Below are positions 45,729 through 56,279 of a stretch of DNA of 64,000 nt, one piece after another. The stretch is from Cupriavidus sp. (lineage in GTDB: Bacteria; Pseudomonadota; Gammaproteobacteria; Burkholderiales; Burkholderiaceae): positions 47,275 to 111,274 of the forward strand of contig JAPSLC010000010.1 of assembly GCA_031181345.1 (NCBI GenBank), read 5' to 3'. Both the position numbers and the translations under genes were made by a program. The notes below the pieces were generated by a model, which ran no database searches, was not told the DNA's origin, and saw only the letters and a list, made by a program, of their open reading frames with translations. The stretch's first letter is position 1, and every line of letters begins with the position of its first letter.

Positions 45729-46688
45729 TCAGTCGACCTTCGCGCCAGAACGCTTGACCACCGTCGACCATTTGCGGATCTCGCTGTCGACGAATCGCGC
45801 GGTCTGCTCCGGCGACATCGGCATCGGCTCCGAGCCGCGGTCGACGATGAACTTCTGCAACTCGGGCGATTGCAGCGCCTTCACCGTCTCGGCATTGAGC
45901 TGCGACACGATGGCCGGCGGCGTGCCGGCCGGCGCCATCAACACCGCCCATCCCAGCGCCTCGAAGTCGGGCACGCCTTGCTCCTGCACCGTCGGCACAT
46001 TCGGCAGCTGCGGCACACGCTTGCCTGCGGTAACGGCCAACGGCACGGCCTTCTTCGACTGGATCAGCGGCAAGGCCGCTGTGATCGAGTCGACCATCAC
46101 GGGAATCTGATTGCCCAGAAAGTCCGCCTGCGCGGGGCCGCTGCCCTTGTACGGGATATGGACCATGAAGATGCCGGCGCGCGCCTTCAGCATCTCGGCC
46201 GACAGATGCTGCGTGCCCCCGATGCCGGCGCTCGCGTAACTCAGCTTGCCCGGCGCCGCCTTGGCCTTGCCGATCAGATCGGGCAGCGACGTGATGCCGG
46301 ACGAAGGCGTCGACAGGAACACCAGCGGCACCGAGAACACGCCCGAAATCGCCTGGAAATCGCGGCGCGGATCGTATCCGATCGACGCGTAGAGCGTCTG
46401 ATTGATCGCCATCGCGCTGCCGGCCATCACTAACGTATAGCCATCGGGGGCCGCGCGCGCGGCCAGTTCCATGCCGATATTGCTGCCGGCGCCCGCGCGG
46501 TTCTCGACCACCACCGACTGCCCAAGCTGCTTGCCCAGCCGCTCGCCGAGCGCCCGCGCAAAGATGTCGGTCGCCTGGCCGGGCGGAAAGGGGACGATCA
46601 GCTTGATGGGGCGTTCGGGGTAGGCGGCATGTGCAGCGGTGGCGGCCATCAAGGCAATGGCCGCAAGGCAGGTAAGGCGTGGCTTCAA
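45729..46688 (-). CDS. Bug/TctC-type substrate-binding protein (TTG start)
   Basis: This 319-residue periplasmic receptor starts, by my reading, at TTG (46686-46688), with AAGGAG six bases upstream. The result is a clean signal peptide, [21 protein letters not shown], before '[20 protein letters not shown]'. In-frame ATGs further upstream lack a ribosome-binding site and would bury the signal. Other Bug motifs are '[22 protein letters not shown]' in the first lobe and '[20 protein letters not shown]'. It is not linked to TctA/TctB genes; nothing nearby points to a ligand. Confidence 0.9.
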   Translation of the reverse strand: MKPRLTCLAAIALMAATAAHAAYPERPIKLIVPFPPGQATDIFARALGERLGKQLGQSVVVENRAGAGSNIGMELAARAAPDGYTLVMAGSAMAINQTLYASIGYDPRRDFQAISGVFSVPLVFLSTPSSGITSLPDLIGKAKAAPGKLSYASAGIGGTQHLSAEMLKARAGIFMVHIPYKGSGPAQADFLGNQIPVMVDSITAALPLIQSKKAVPLAVTAGKRVPQLPNVPTVQEQGVPDFEALGWAVLMAPAGTPPAIVSQLNAETVKALQSPELQKFIVDRGSEPMPMSPEQTARFVDSEIRKWSTVVKRSGAKVD

Positions 46689-46941
46689 GTTTGTCTCCTT
46701 CACAACAAAGTCCATGGTGGGTTTTCTTGGTCGTGCGAACGATAGCACTTCGCGTCTGAATTCGGCCACGAAAGGGGATTGAAATGAAGATCCGGCTCGG
46801 CATCCTTCCGTAGCCACTGCCCTCCAGGCGCGCGCTGGCCCGCATCACCCAAGGTTTTGCGGGCCAGCAATCCACCACTGCAACAGGCGCCTCGGTATGG
46901 GAGCGGCCGAACCGGTCCGGCTCCCATACCAACCGCCACTC

Positions 46942-49167
46942 TCACGACTTCGTAATATCAAACACCAGATTCACCGGCGAAGGACCAAACGATCCGTTCG
47001 GCACCACGCCCGTCTGATTGACGCCGCGCTGGGTCCAGTCGCAGACGCCGGTCGGGAAGATCGCGCGCAACCGGTTCAGCTGGTCGGGGGTGAACGGCAC
47101 GCTGTAGTCGGCGGGATTGACCGGTTTCAAGGTGCACTTCATCACGTCCGCTGAAATCGGCCCGCCCGCCGCGATGCGGGGCGCGGTCCACGAGGGGAAC
47201 AGCGAGTTGCAGGTCGTGTCCGGGGTGCTGCTCAGGGTCTGCGGTTCGGCCACGAAATCCGTCTGCGACCGCCAGCAGCCGTCGACGGCGTTCTGGGGCT
47301 TGTGGGCAACGACCCGTTGCTTCTGCGGCGTGGGGGACTTGTCGTCCTTGTAGGCCGCGACCCAGCGGATGAAGGTATCCCACGCGGTATCGGCCGGCAC
47401 CGGGTTGCCGCGCCACATCACGTGATTGGCGGTATCGCCGTTGGCTTTCAGCATCCGCTCGCGCTGCGCGAAATGGAACCACTGGTAGTGATAGGCGGTG
47501 TCCTCGTTATAGGTCCCCGTCACGTCGAACACGGGAATCGTGGCGAGACCGCCGTTGCCGCCCAGTTGAAGGCCCGACTGCTGCGCCCGCAGGATCGCGC
47601 CGAGATCGCCGAGCGAGCGGGCCGGGACATAGTTCGCATCCTGGTCGTAGCCACCCACCTTCTCGTTCAGGTCGAGGAACTGATCGACCGTGATCGCGCC
47701 GCCGTTCAGCGCCGCCAGCCCGTATTGCACGCCGACATTGTCGAACGGACGCAGCGCGAAGCCGGTGGCCTTGTCGATGCCGTAGATGTTCCTGGCGGCG
47801 TCGTACACGGTGGGCCGTGCACCGGTCGGATTATTGACCGGGTGATAGCGCAGTTCCTGCGGCACGGCGGCATTGAACACGCCCGAGTTGTAGCCGGGGA
47901 AGTCCTGCCGTGCAGGCACCGGATCGGTACGCCCAGCCTGATTGGCGGCATCCTCGAAGGCCTTGCGGCTCTTGTAGCCGGTCACCGCGGCGATCTGCGC
48001 GTCTGTCAGCGCGTTCGGATTGCCCATCAGGTAGTGCGTGATCAGGTGCCCGTCCGAGCCCGACAGCGCGATCGACAGCGGGTCGGGGAAGGTGCAGGCG
48101 ATCAGCACGCCGTCGAACAGGCCGGGAATGCGGTCGGCGGGCTGCGCGCTGCCATAGGAGCCGCCCGAGCAGCCGGCGCTGATGGTGAAGACCGGCACGC
48201 CGAAGGTCTCGATTACCGCCTCCTTCGACATCATCGCCGCCTCGCTGGCCAGCACCGCGTTGCAGTTGTTCGACGCGTGCTGCAGCGTATTGGCGAAGGT
48301 GGCGTAGCCCTCGCCGAGCCGCCTGACATTGAGCAGCGTGAAGTCGAATCCGGCCACCGAGATGTTGCCCTGCGCCGCGCCCTGGATGTACCAGCCGCCC
48401 GGACAGCCGAAGCCCTCGACCGCGATCAGCCGCTTGTTCCACGCCTTCGGAGGCTTCAGCGGCGTGGGCGCCGATTCCCTGGTGGGATCGTGCAGCACCG
48501 CGTTCTGGTAGATGCCGCGATTGACCGTGCCGGTTTCCACCCGCACCACGAAAGGCACGGTGCGGCCGTCCAGCGTGGTGGTGCTGGCGACATCCGCGGG
48601 CAGCGAAGTCGTGCTCGGCATCGGCACCAGCGCGCCGCCGGTGTTCTTCTGATAGACGTAGTGCACGCGCGTGGCGACGCTGCAATTGGCATCGAGCGGC
48701 GGTCCGAGACGCGAGCCGTCAGGCAGCACGAAGCTCTCCGTCTGGCAGATGAACGGCGTTTGCCACGGCCCCGAAATCACCGGGCCGGTGATCGGGTAGT
48801 TGGTCATCTTCAGCGTCGCCGTTTCGCGGCCGATCTTCGCGGTCAGCGTATTCTCGCCGTCACGCAGGCCCGTTACCACCGCCTGCAGATGGCGAAGGTC
48901 GTCGAGCAGGGGGCGGAATTCCCGCGTCACGTCGTCGCCATTGAGCCGGATCTGCAGCGGGCGGCGGTCGAGCTTGATGTGGCGCGGCACGGTGATGTCG
49001 ATCAACGCGTTGCCGCCGGTCACGTGGTCGGGGGAGGATGAGAGCAGCTGGATGGTCGGTGCCGCTTCGGGACCGTCGTCATCGTCGTGGCCGCCGCCGC
49101 ATGCTGTCAGGGCCGCAAGCATGGCGCACGCGAGCGCCATCCTGGGCCATCGCCGTAGGATGTTCAT
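46942..49167 (-). CDS. large lipoprotein of the DUF6351 type, probable alpha/beta hydrolase
   Basis: This 741-residue protein begins with a lipoprotein signal ending LAALTAC (Cys23) followed by GGGHDDDDG, so it should be exported and lipidated. The N-terminal region near residues 45-120 looks like a beta-sandwich ('IRLNGDDVTREFRPLLDD'). The central part has a nucleophile elbow 'SAGCSGGSYG' with Ser334. 'CPGGWYIQG' and 'GNISVAGFDFTLLN' lie before it, and a late 'WFHFAQRERM' may supply the His. I recognise the family as DUF6351; no activity is known to me, and the tannase-like elbow suggests an esterase. GAGGAG lies eight bases before the ATG. Confidence 0.78.
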   Translation of the reverse strand: MNILRRWPRMALACAMLAALTACGGGHDDDDGPEAAPTIQLLSSSPDHVTGGNALIDITVPRHIKLDRRPLQIRLNGDDVTREFRPLLDDLRHLQAVVTGLRDGENTLTAKIGRETATLKMTNYPITGPVISGPWQTPFICQTESFVLPDGSRLGPPLDANCSVATRVHYVYQKNTGGALVPMPSTTSLPADVASTTTLDGRTVPFVVRVETGTVNRGIYQNAVLHDPTRESAPTPLKPPKAWNKRLIAVEGFGCPGGWYIQGAAQGNISVAGFDFTLLNVRRLGEGYATFANTLQHASNNCNAVLASEAAMMSKEAVIETFGVPVFTISAGCSGGSYGSAQPADRIPGLFDGVLIACTFPDPLSIALSGSDGHLITHYLMGNPNALTDAQIAAVTGYKSRKAFEDAANQAGRTDPVPARQDFPGYNSGVFNAAVPQELRYHPVNNPTGARPTVYDAARNIYGIDKATGFALRPFDNVGVQYGLAALNGGAITVDQFLDLNEKVGGYDQDANYVPARSLGDLGAILRAQQSGLQLGGNGGLATIPVFDVTGTYNEDTAYHYQWFHFAQRERMLKANGDTANHVMWRGNPVPADTAWDTFIRWVAAYKDDKSPTPQKQRVVAHKPQNAVDGCWRSQTDFVAEPQTLSSTPDTTCNSLFPSWTAPRIAAGGPISADVMKCTLKPVNPADYSVPFTPDQLNRLRAIFPTGVCDWTQRGVNQTGVVPNGSFGPSPVNLVFDITKS

Positions 49168-49374
49168 GTCGTCGACTCCTCTTCCGTAGTGAGTCGTGGT
49201 GGGTTGCAAGCCGCTCGGGACTTGCGCCGACATGCATGCGTACGACGAGCTTAGTGTCCGGTCTTGCCAAATACAATGTCGAGGAAAGCTGACCAGAAGC
49301 GGATATCCGGGACGGCACATGGCGCGGAGGGGACAGGGCGTTTGCGGTACACTGTGCCGCTCGCGAAGGCACCC

Positions 49375-49806
49375 ATGTCCCGCCGCCCGCAGCCCTTGTC
49401 CCGATCGTCGATGCGCCGGTTTTTCCTGATCCTCCTGGTACTGCTGTTGCCGCTCCAGTCCGCCTGGGCCGCGGCCACCGCGTATTGCCAGCACGAGCAG
49501 CGGCCGGCGGCCAAATGGCATTTGGGCCATCATCAGCACGAGCATCGCGGTGAAGGCGACGGCGCGGCCGATGCCGACAAGAAGGCCGACAACAAGGCCG
49601 GCGCCGATCAGGGCACCGAAGCCAACGGCCTGTTCGATCCCGACTGCGGCACCTGCCATCTCGCTTCGCTGCCGTTCGCCTGTCCGGAGCCGGCCGTCCT
49701 GCCGGCGCTGCGCCTGCCGCGGGCCGTGCTGGTGACGCACGATTTCCACTACACCTCGCTCCATCCCCGCGCCCCCGATCGCCCGCAGTGGCTTCGTCTC
49801 GCTTGA
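49375..49806 (+). CDS. czcI: CzcI-like periplasmic metal-resistance protein
   Basis: This 143-residue protein has a signal peptide (MRRFFLILLVLLLPLQSAWA from its 13th residue) and a metal-binding body rich in His and Cys: 'YCQHEQ', 'HLGHHQHEH' and 'CGTCHLASLPFACPE'. It matches the CzcI proteins found before czcCBA in Cupriavidus, which may help sense or buffer zinc, cobalt and cadmium. I chose ATG 49375 with AAGG five bases upstream; ATG 49411, where the conserved signal begins, is the alternative. It is 80 bases before czcC. Confidence 0.82.
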   Translation: MSRRPQPLSRSSMRRFFLILLVLLLPLQSAWAAATAYCQHEQRPAAKWHLGHHQHEHRGEGDGAADADKKADNKAGADQGTEANGLFDPDCGTCHLASLPFACPEPAVLPALRLPRAVLVTHDFHYTSLHPRAPDRPQWLRLA

Positions 49807-49886
49807 GCGGCGAGACGAACGGTTCGATTTCCTGCTGAATTCCCGTCTCGCCGGATTCCCTTGGTGTCTTTTCCAGGTGCAATTCG

Positions 49887-51167
49887 ATGCGACGATTCAT
49901 GGTGCCGCTGTGCATGGCGGCGATTCTTCTTGGCACGGGCCAGGCTGGGGCACAGCCATACCCGCCGCCAGCTCCACAATCACAGCTACCCGCGCCCGAG
50001 CCCTCCGCATGGCCACGCGAGCCCGCTGAACCGCTGACGCTCGACGCGGCGCTGGCGCTCGCCGCCGCGGGCAACTTCTCCCTTTCGGCCGCGGCCAAAG
50101 AGCTCGACGCCACCGAAGGCGCGATCCGCCAGGCCCGCACGCTGCGCAATCCCGAAGTGGCGCTTGCCATGGAGGACACGCGGCGCGAGAGCCGCGCCAC
50201 CACCGCGCAGGTCAATCTCCCGATCGAACTGGGCGGCAAGCGCGCCGCGCGCATTTCCGCCGCCGAGCGGGGCCGCGACGTCGCCCAGGCGCAATGGCGC
50301 AGCACCCAGGCCGATCTGCGTGCCACCGTGATCGCCGCCTTCTTTGGCGTGGCGGTGGCCCAGGAGCGCGTCAGGCTGGCCGCCGCCTCGGTCGATATCG
50401 CGCGCAAGGGCGCCGATGCCGCGGCAAGGCGCGTCGCCGCGGGCAAGGTCTCGCCGCTGGAGGAGACCCGCGCCGCGGTGGAGCAGGCCAATGCCGAACT
50501 CGAACTGGCCGACGCCACGGCGGAGCTGCTGTCGTCGCGGCAGGCGCTGGTGGCGCTGTGGGGCAACGCCTCGCCGCAATTCACCGAAGTCCGCGGCGAT
50601 CTCGATGCGCTGCCGTCCCGTCCCGCGCCGGAGCAGCTTCTGGCCGCGCTGGAGGATTCGCCGCTGCTGCTGGCGAGCCGTCTCGAAGTGGGACGCCGGC
50701 AGGCGCTGGTCGATGTCGAGCGCAGCCGCCGCTATCCCGACATCACCGTCAGCGTGGGCACCAAGCGCGACAACGAGGCCAATCGGACCATGCCGGTACT
50801 GGGCGTGGCGATACCGCTGCCGCTGTTCGACCGCAACCAGGGCAATCTCTATGAATCGATCCGGCGCGCCGACAAGGCCGCGGATGAATTCCTCGCCAAC
50901 CGGATCCGGCTGACCAACGAGCTGCAACAGGCGAGCAACCAGCTGGCGGTATCGCGCAGTTCGGCGCAGACGCTCAAGGCCACCGTGCTGCCTGCGGCCG
51001 AGCGCGCCTACGAGGCCGCGACGCGCGGCTTCGAGGCCGGCAAGTTCGACTTCCTGAACGTGCTCGACGCCCAGCGCACGCTGTTCCAGGCGCGCATCCG
51101 CTACCTCGGCGTGCTGGCCCGCGCCTATCAGGCGGCCACCACCATCGACCGCATCGTCGGACGCTAA
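49887..51167 (+). CDS. czcC: CzcC-like outer-membrane efflux channel (TolC family)
   Basis: This 426-residue protein has a signal peptide (ending GQAGAQ) and two outer-membrane efflux repeats. 'PLTLDAALALAAAGNFSLSAAAKELDA' and 'RNPEVALAMEDTRRES' open the first repeat, and 'GGKRAARISAAERGRD' precedes the long coiled-coil helices. The closing 'GFEAGKFDFLNVLDAQRTLFQARIRYL' element is typical of the CzcC/CusC/CnrC group. It forms the outer-membrane duct of the tripartite pump with CzcB and CzcA. Confidence 0.92.
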   Translation: MRRFMVPLCMAAILLGTGQAGAQPYPPPAPQSQLPAPEPSAWPREPAEPLTLDAALALAAAGNFSLSAAAKELDATEGAIRQARTLRNPEVALAMEDTRRESRATTAQVNLPIELGGKRAARISAAERGRDVAQAQWRSTQADLRATVIAAFFGVAVAQERVRLAAASVDIARKGADAAARRVAAGKVSPLEETRAAVEQANAELELADATAELLSSRQALVALWGNASPQFTEVRGDLDALPSRPAPEQLLAALEDSPLLLASRLEVGRRQALVDVERSRRYPDITVSVGTKRDNEANRTMPVLGVAIPLPLFDRNQGNLYESIRRADKAADEFLANRIRLTNELQQASNQLAVSRSSAQTLKATVLPAAERAYEAATRGFEAGKFDFLNVLDAQRTLFQARIRYLGVLARAYQAATTIDRIVGR

Positions 51168-51184
51168 CAGGACCGATTTCGATC

Positions 51185-52423
51185 ATGGCAATCACACCGA
51201 AGCAAAAGGCCGCCATCGCGGCCATTCTCGCGGTCGGCACGCTGGCCACCGCCGCCGTGCTGCTGACCGGCCGCTCGGGCACGGCGGACCCGCACGGGGA
51301 CCACGGCGACGCACATGGGCATGGCGCCGAGCCGGCATCCGTTTCCCCATCCGCATCCGCCGCAACGCCGGCCGCGGACAAGCATGCCGACGCCAATGCC
51401 TCCATCGCATTGACCGACGAACAGATCCAGCGCGCCGGCATCACCATCGAGACCGCCGGCCCGGCGACGATCCAGTCGGGCCTGCAGTTTCCCGGCGAAA
51501 TCCGCTTCAACGAGGACCGCACCGCGCACGTGGTGCCGCGTCTGGCGGGCGTCGCCGAGAGCGTGCCGGCCACGCTCGGCGAGCAGGTAAGGAAGGGGCA
51601 GCTGCTGGCGGTGATCGCCAGCACCGCGCTGTCGGATCAGCGCAGCGAGCTGCTTGCCGCGCAACGCCGCATGGAGCCGGCCCGTGCGACCTATCAGCGC
51701 GAACGCAAGCTGTGGGAAGAGAAGATCTCCGCCGAGCAGGACTATCTGCAGGCGAAGGCGGCGCTGGAGGAGGCGCGCATCGCCGTGCAGAACGCGCAGC
51801 AGAAGCTGACCGCGGTCGGTGCCACGGCGTCGGCGGCTCGGCTCAACCAGTTCGAGCTGCGCGCGCCATTCGACGGCGTCATCGTCGAGAAGCATCTGGC
51901 GCTGGGCGAGGCCGTGGCAGACAACGCCAATATCTTCACGATCTCGGACCTGTCGACCGTTTGGGCCGAATTCGTCGTTGCCGCCAAGGATCTGGAGCAC
52001 GTGCGGGTCGGCGAGACGGCGCGGATTCGTTCGGCCGCGTCCGACGGCAAGGCCGAAGGAAAGGTCTCGTATGTCGGCTCGCTGCTGGGCGAGCAGACCC
52101 GCACGGCCAAGGCCCGGGTCACGCTGACGAACCCGAACCTGGCCTGGCGGCCCGGCCTGTTCGTCACCGTCGAGGTGCTGACCGCCAAGGTCGCGGTACC
52201 GGTCGCCGTGCAGGCCGATGCGATTCAGGAAGTCGACGGCGATCGCGTGGTGTTCGTCGCCGGACCGAAGGGCTTTGTCGCGCAGCGCGTCGTGCCGGGA
52301 CGCAGCGACGGCCAGCTGGTCGAGATCCGCGAGGGGCTTGTCCCGGGGGCGCGCTATGCCGCGCGCAACAGCTTCGTGCTGAAGTCCGATCTCGGCAAGG
52401 ACGCTGCCGGGCACGAGCACTGA
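51185..52423 (+). CDS. czcB: CzcB-like periplasmic adaptor (membrane-fusion protein)
   Basis: This 412-residue adaptor has an N-terminal membrane anchor (residues 8-28), then a His/Asp-rich stretch '[15 protein letters not shown]' that should bind metal ions, as in CzcB. The hairpin and lipoyl domains follow ('[26 protein letters not shown]', '[20 protein letters not shown]'), and the beta-barrel region has '[20 protein letters not shown]'. The C-terminus ends in GHEH, a further possible metal site. It links CzcA to CzcC and starts 17 bases after czcC. Confidence 0.92.
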   Translation: MAITPKQKAAIAAILAVGTLATAAVLLTGRSGTADPHGDHGDAHGHGAEPASVSPSASAATPAADKHADANASIALTDEQIQRAGITIETAGPATIQSGLQFPGEIRFNEDRTAHVVPRLAGVAESVPATLGEQVRKGQLLAVIASTALSDQRSELLAAQRRMEPARATYQRERKLWEEKISAEQDYLQAKAALEEARIAVQNAQQKLTAVGATASAARLNQFELRAPFDGVIVEKHLALGEAVADNANIFTISDLSTVWAEFVVAAKDLEHVRVGETARIRSAASDGKAEGKVSYVGSLLGEQTRTAKARVTLTNPNLAWRPGLFVTVEVLTAKVAVPVAVQADAIQEVDGDRVVFVAGPKGFVAQRVVPGRSDGQLVEIREGLVPGARYAARNSFVLKSDLGKDAAGHEH

Positions 52424-52437
52424 CACCGGAGATCGCC

Positions 52438-55400
52438 ATGTTCGAACGTGTCATCCGTTTCGCCATCGCGCAGCGCTGGCTGGTGCTGCTTGCCGTGCTC
52501 GGCATGGCGGTATTGGGCGCGCTCAGCTACACGCGCCTGCCGATCGACGCCGTGCCCGACATCACCAACGTCCAGGTCCAGATCAATACGTCGGCGCCGG
52601 GGTACTCGCCGCTGGAGACCGAGCAGCGCATCACCTATCCGATCGAAACCACGATGGCGGGCCTGCCGGGCCTGGAGCAGACCCGCTCGCTGTCGCGCTA
52701 CGGGCTGTCGCAGGTCACCGTGATCTTCCACGAAGGCACGGACATTCATTTCGCACGCCAGCTGGTCAACCAGCGCATCCAGGAGGCGAGGGACAGGCTG
52801 CCCGCCGGCGTGTCGCCGGCCATGGGGCCGATCTCGACGGGGCTGGGCGAAATCTATCTGTGGACCGTCGAGGCCGAGGAGGCCGCGCGCAAGCCGGACG
52901 GCTCTCCCTACACGCCGACCGATCTGCGGGAGCTGCAGGACTGGGTCGTCAAGCCGCAATTGCGCAATGTGCCCGGCGTGACGGAGGTCAATTCGATCGG
53001 CGGCTTCGACAAGGAATACCTGGTCGCACCGAGCCTGGAGAAGCTCGCCTCGTACGGACTGACGCTCGCGGATATCGTCAGCGCGCTCTACCGCAACAAC
53101 GACAACGTCGGCGCCGGCTATATCGAGCGCAGCGGCGAGCAGTATCTGGTGCGCGCGCCAGGCCAGGTTCGCAGCGAGGCCGATATCGGCGACGTGATCG
53201 TCGGCAGCGCGCAGGGCCAGCCGATTCGTGTGCGCGATATTGCCGAGGTCGGCATCGGCAGGGAGCTGCGCAGCGGCGCCGCCACCGAGAACGGCAAGGA
53301 AGTGGTGCTGGGTACCGTCTTCATGCTGATGGGCGAGAACAGCCGCGCGGTGGCGCAGGCCGTCGGCGAGCGGGTCGATGCGATCAACCGCACCTTGCCC
53401 AAGGGTGTCAGCATCGTCCCCGTCTACGACCGGACCCGGCTGGTCGACAAGGCGATCGCCACGGTCAAGAAGAACCTGCTCGAGGGCGCGGTGCTGGTGA
53501 TCGTGGTGCTGTTCCTGTTCCTGGGCAATATCCGTGCGGCCGTCATCACGGCGCTGGTGATTCCGCTGTCGATGCTGTTTACCTTCACCGGCATGGTGAG
53601 CTACAGGATCAGCGCGAACCTGATGAGCCTGGGCGCATTGGACTTCGGCATCATCGTCGACGGCGCGGTGGTGATCGTCGAGAACTGCGTGCGGCGGCTG
53701 GCCCATGCGCAGGCGCAGCGGGACAGGCCGCTGACGCGATCCGAACGCTTCGACGAGGTGTTCGCCGCCGCGCGCGAGGCCCGGCGGCCACTGCTGTTCG
53801 GCCAGCTGATCATCATGATCGTCTATCTGCCGATCTTTGCGCTGACCGGCGTGGAAGGCAAGATGTTCCACCCGATGGCCTTTACCGTGGTGCTGGCCTT
53901 GCTGGGCGCGATGCTGCTGTCGGTGACGTTCGTGCCGGCCGCCGTCGCGCTGTTCATCGGCGAGCGCGTCGCCGAGACGGAAAACCGGCTGATGGCGTGG
54001 GCGAAGCGGCGCTATGCGGTCTGGCTGGAGCAGTCGCTGGCCAATGCCCCCGTCGTGCTGACCTTTGCCGGCGCGGCGGTCGTGCTGTGCCTGGCCATGG
54101 CCTCCCGGCTCGGCAGCGAGTTCATTCCGAACCTGAACGAGGGCGATATCGCCATCCAGGCCTTGCGCATTCCCGGCACCAGCCTGTCGCAGTCGGTCGA
54201 GATGCAGAAGCAGCTCGAAACGACGCTGATGGCGAAATTCCCCGAGATCGAACGCGTGTTCGCGCGTACCGGCACCGCCGAGGTGGCCTCCGATCCGATG
54301 CCGCCCAATATCTCCGACGGCTACATCATGCTGAAGCCGCAATCGGAGTGGCCGCAGCCGGCCAGGACGCGCGAGGCACTGATCGAGGCGATGCAGGAGG
54401 AAGTCGCCAAACTGCCGGGCAATCGCTACGAGTTCTCGCAGCCGATCCAGCTGCGCTTCAACGAACTGATCTCGGGCGTCCGCTCGGACGTGGCGGTCAA
54501 GGTATTCGGCGACGATCAGGCGGTGCTCGAGCGGACCGGCGAACGCATCGCGGCGGTGCTGAGGGACGTGCCGGGCGCCTCCGAGGTCAAGGTCGAGCAG
54601 ACCACCGGCCTGCCGATGCTTACGGTCAATATCGACCGCCACAAGGCGGCGCGCTACGGGCTGAACCTGGCCGATATCCAGGATGCCGTGGCGATTGCCA
54701 TCGGCGGCAAGGAGGCCGGCATCTTCTACCAGGGCGATCGCCGCTTCGATATCACGGTGCGGCTGCCCGATGCGGTTCGGCAGGATATCGAGGCGCTGCG
54801 CCGTCTGCCGATCGCCTTACCCAAGGGCGGCGGGGCCGATGCGCGGGTCAGCTATATCCCGCTGGCGGAAGTCGCCTCGCTGGAGATCGCGCCAGGCCCC
54901 AATCAGATATCGCGCGAGAACGGCAAGCGGCGCGTCGTCGTCAGCGCCAATGTCCGCGGCCGGGATATCGGCAGCTTCGTGCCCGAGGCGCAGGCGGCGA
55001 TCGATCGCGCCGTCACCATGCCGGCCGGCTACTGGCTGAGCTGGGGCGGCACCTACGAGCAATTGCGCTCCGCCACGCAGCGGCTGCAGATCGTCGTGCC
55101 GGTCGCCTTGCTGCTGGTCTTCGTGCTGCTGTTCGCGATGTTCAACAACATCAAGGACGGCATGCTGGTATTTACCGGCATTCCGTTTGCGCTGACAGGC
55201 GGCATCCTCGCGCTGTGGCTGCGCGGCTTGCCCTTGTCGATCACGGCGGCGGTGGGCTTTATCGCGCTGTCGGGCGTCGCGGTGCTGAACGGCCTGGTGA
55301 TGCTGTCGTTCATCCGGACGCTGCGGGAGGAAGGCAAGCCGCTCGACGAGGCGATCCGGCTCGGCGCGCTGACACGTCTGCGGCCGGTGCTGATGACGGC

Positions 55401-55602
55401 GCTGGTCGCCTCGCTGGGCTTCGTGCCGATGGCGATCGCCACGGGCACCGGCGCGGAGGTGCAACGACCGCTCGCCACGGTGGTGATCGGCGGCATCCTG
55501 TCGTCGACCGCGCTGACGCTGCTGGTGCTGCCGGTGCTGTATCGCCTGGCGCACCGGCGCGATGCAGCTCGGGCGGCCGCCGCCGTGTCCCAGCCGGCCT
55601 GA
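52438..55602 (+). CDS. czcA: CzcA-like heavy-metal efflux RND pump
   Basis: This 1054-residue inner-membrane pump of the HME-RND family expels divalent metals using the proton gradient. The proton-relay motif '[15 protein letters not shown]' puts Asp402, Asp408 and Glu415 exactly where CzcA has them, which points to zinc/cobalt/cadmium rather than copper/silver. The N-terminal '[19 protein letters not shown]' and the later '[12 protein letters not shown]' and '[20 protein letters not shown]' segments are typical. Two large periplasmic loops and twelve membrane helices are expected. No czcD or czcRS genes follow in the window. Confidence 0.94.
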   Translation: MFERVIRFAIAQRWLVLLAVLGMAVLGALSYTRLPIDAVPDITNVQVQINTSAPGYSPLETEQRITYPIETTMAGLPGLEQTRSLSRYGLSQVTVIFHEGTDIHFARQLVNQRIQEARDRLPAGVSPAMGPISTGLGEIYLWTVEAEEAARKPDGSPYTPTDLRELQDWVVKPQLRNVPGVTEVNSIGGFDKEYLVAPSLEKLASYGLTLADIVSALYRNNDNVGAGYIERSGEQYLVRAPGQVRSEADIGDVIVGSAQGQPIRVRDIAEVGIGRELRSGAATENGKEVVLGTVFMLMGENSRAVAQAVGERVDAINRTLPKGVSIVPVYDRTRLVDKAIATVKKNLLEGAVLVIVVLFLFLGNIRAAVITALVIPLSMLFTFTGMVSYRISANLMSLGALDFGIIVDGAVVIVENCVRRLAHAQAQRDRPLTRSERFDEVFAAAREARRPLLFGQLIIMIVYLPIFALTGVEGKMFHPMAFTVVLALLGAMLLSVTFVPAAVALFIGERVAETENRLMAWAKRRYAVWLEQSLANAPVVLTFAGAAVVLCLAMASRLGSEFIPNLNEGDIAIQALRIPGTSLSQSVEMQKQLETTLMAKFPEIERVFARTGTAEVASDPMPPNISDGYIMLKPQSEWPQPARTREALIEAMQEEVAKLPGNRYEFSQPIQLRFNELISGVRSDVAVKVFGDDQAVLERTGERIAAVLRDVPGASEVKVEQTTGLPMLTVNIDRHKAARYGLNLADIQDAVAIAIGGKEAGIFYQGDRRFDITVRLPDAVRQDIEALRRLPIALPKGGGADARVSYIPLAEVASLEIAPGPNQISRENGKRRVVVSANVRGRDIGSFVPEAQAAIDRAVTMPAGYWLSWGGTYEQLRSATQRLQIVVPVALLLVFVLLFAMFNNIKDGMLVFTGIPFALTGGILALWLRGLPLSITAAVGFIALSGVAVLNGLVMLSFIRTLREEGKPLDEAIRLGALTRLRPVLMTALVASLGFVPMAIATGTGAEVQRPLATVVIGGILSSTALTLLVLPVLYRLAHRRDAARAAAAVSQPA

Positions 55603-55814
55603 GCGCCGACGGCCTCGTCTTTCATCCGTGCATGCCGCCGGCGATCGCCGGCGGCGTCCCCATATCCGCTTCCTGTCATCTGCGTCATCCGACGGCCGAT
55701 GGCGATTGTTCGTCCCCATTGAATAGACCTGGCAATGGCAGCCGGATTGTGGGCCCACGGCGCAGCCCACAGAATGCATCCACGACGGCAGGGTGCCGCG
55801 GCGGAGAACGAACC

Positions 55815-56279
55815 ATGAAACTGACCATCAACGACACCGAGCACGACCTGCAGGTCGACCCGGACATGCCTTTGCTTTGGGTGCTGCGAGACGCGGCCGG
55901 CCTGACCGGCACCAAGTTCGGCTGCGGCATGGCGCAGTGCGGTGCCTGTACGGTTCATGTCGACGGTGTGGCGCAGCGCAGCTGCGTGTTGCCGGTCGCG
56001 GCGGTGCAGGGCGCGCGGATCACGACGATCGAAGGGCTGTCGCCGGGCGGCGATCACCCGGTGCAGCGCGCCTGGACCGAGCTGGACGTGGTGCAGTGCG
56101 GCTATTGCCAGTCGGGTCAGATCATGTCGGCGTCCGCGCTGCTGCGGCAGAACCCGGCGCCGACGGACGCGGACATCGACGCGGCGATGTCGGGCAACCT
56201 GTGCCGCTGCGGGACCTATCAGCGCATTCGCGCGGCGGTCCACCGCGCTGCCGAGCTGTCGCGGGAGCGGACGTCGTGA
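55815..56279 (+). CDS. (2Fe-2S)-binding subunit of a molybdenum hydroxylase (IorA-like)
   Basis: This 154-residue protein carries both clusters of the small subunit of xanthine oxidase-type enzymes. Cys37, Cys42, Cys45 and Cys57 bind the plant-ferredoxin-type cluster ([12 protein letters not shown]). Cys95, Cys98, Cys130 and Cys132 bind the second ([16 protein letters not shown]). The style matches isoquinoline 1-oxidoreductase alpha and periplasmic aldehyde oxidases, which lack a separate FAD subunit. The next gene overlaps its stop by three bases. Confidence 0.92.
   Translation: MKLTINDTEHDLQVDPDMPLLWVLRDAAGLTGTKFGCGMAQCGACTVHVDGVAQRSCVLPVAAVQGARITTIEGLSPGGDHPVQRAWTELDVVQCGYCQSGQIMSASALLRQNPAPTDADIDAAMSGNLCRCGTYQRIRAAVHRAAELSRERTS

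Noticed and set aside
46689..46932. N-terminal extension and alternative frame of the minus-strand Bug gene, ending in a WIPAFAG-like string near 45660
   Set aside because: The WIPAFAG-like string is the familiar translation of a REP repeat, and the upstream codons lack a ribosome-binding site; the TTG at 46688 gives a clean signal peptide.
55603..55814. Possible small gene between czcA and the molybdenum hydroxylase
   Set aside because: No frame has a start with a ribosome-binding site and plausible composition; I see only an untranslated leader.
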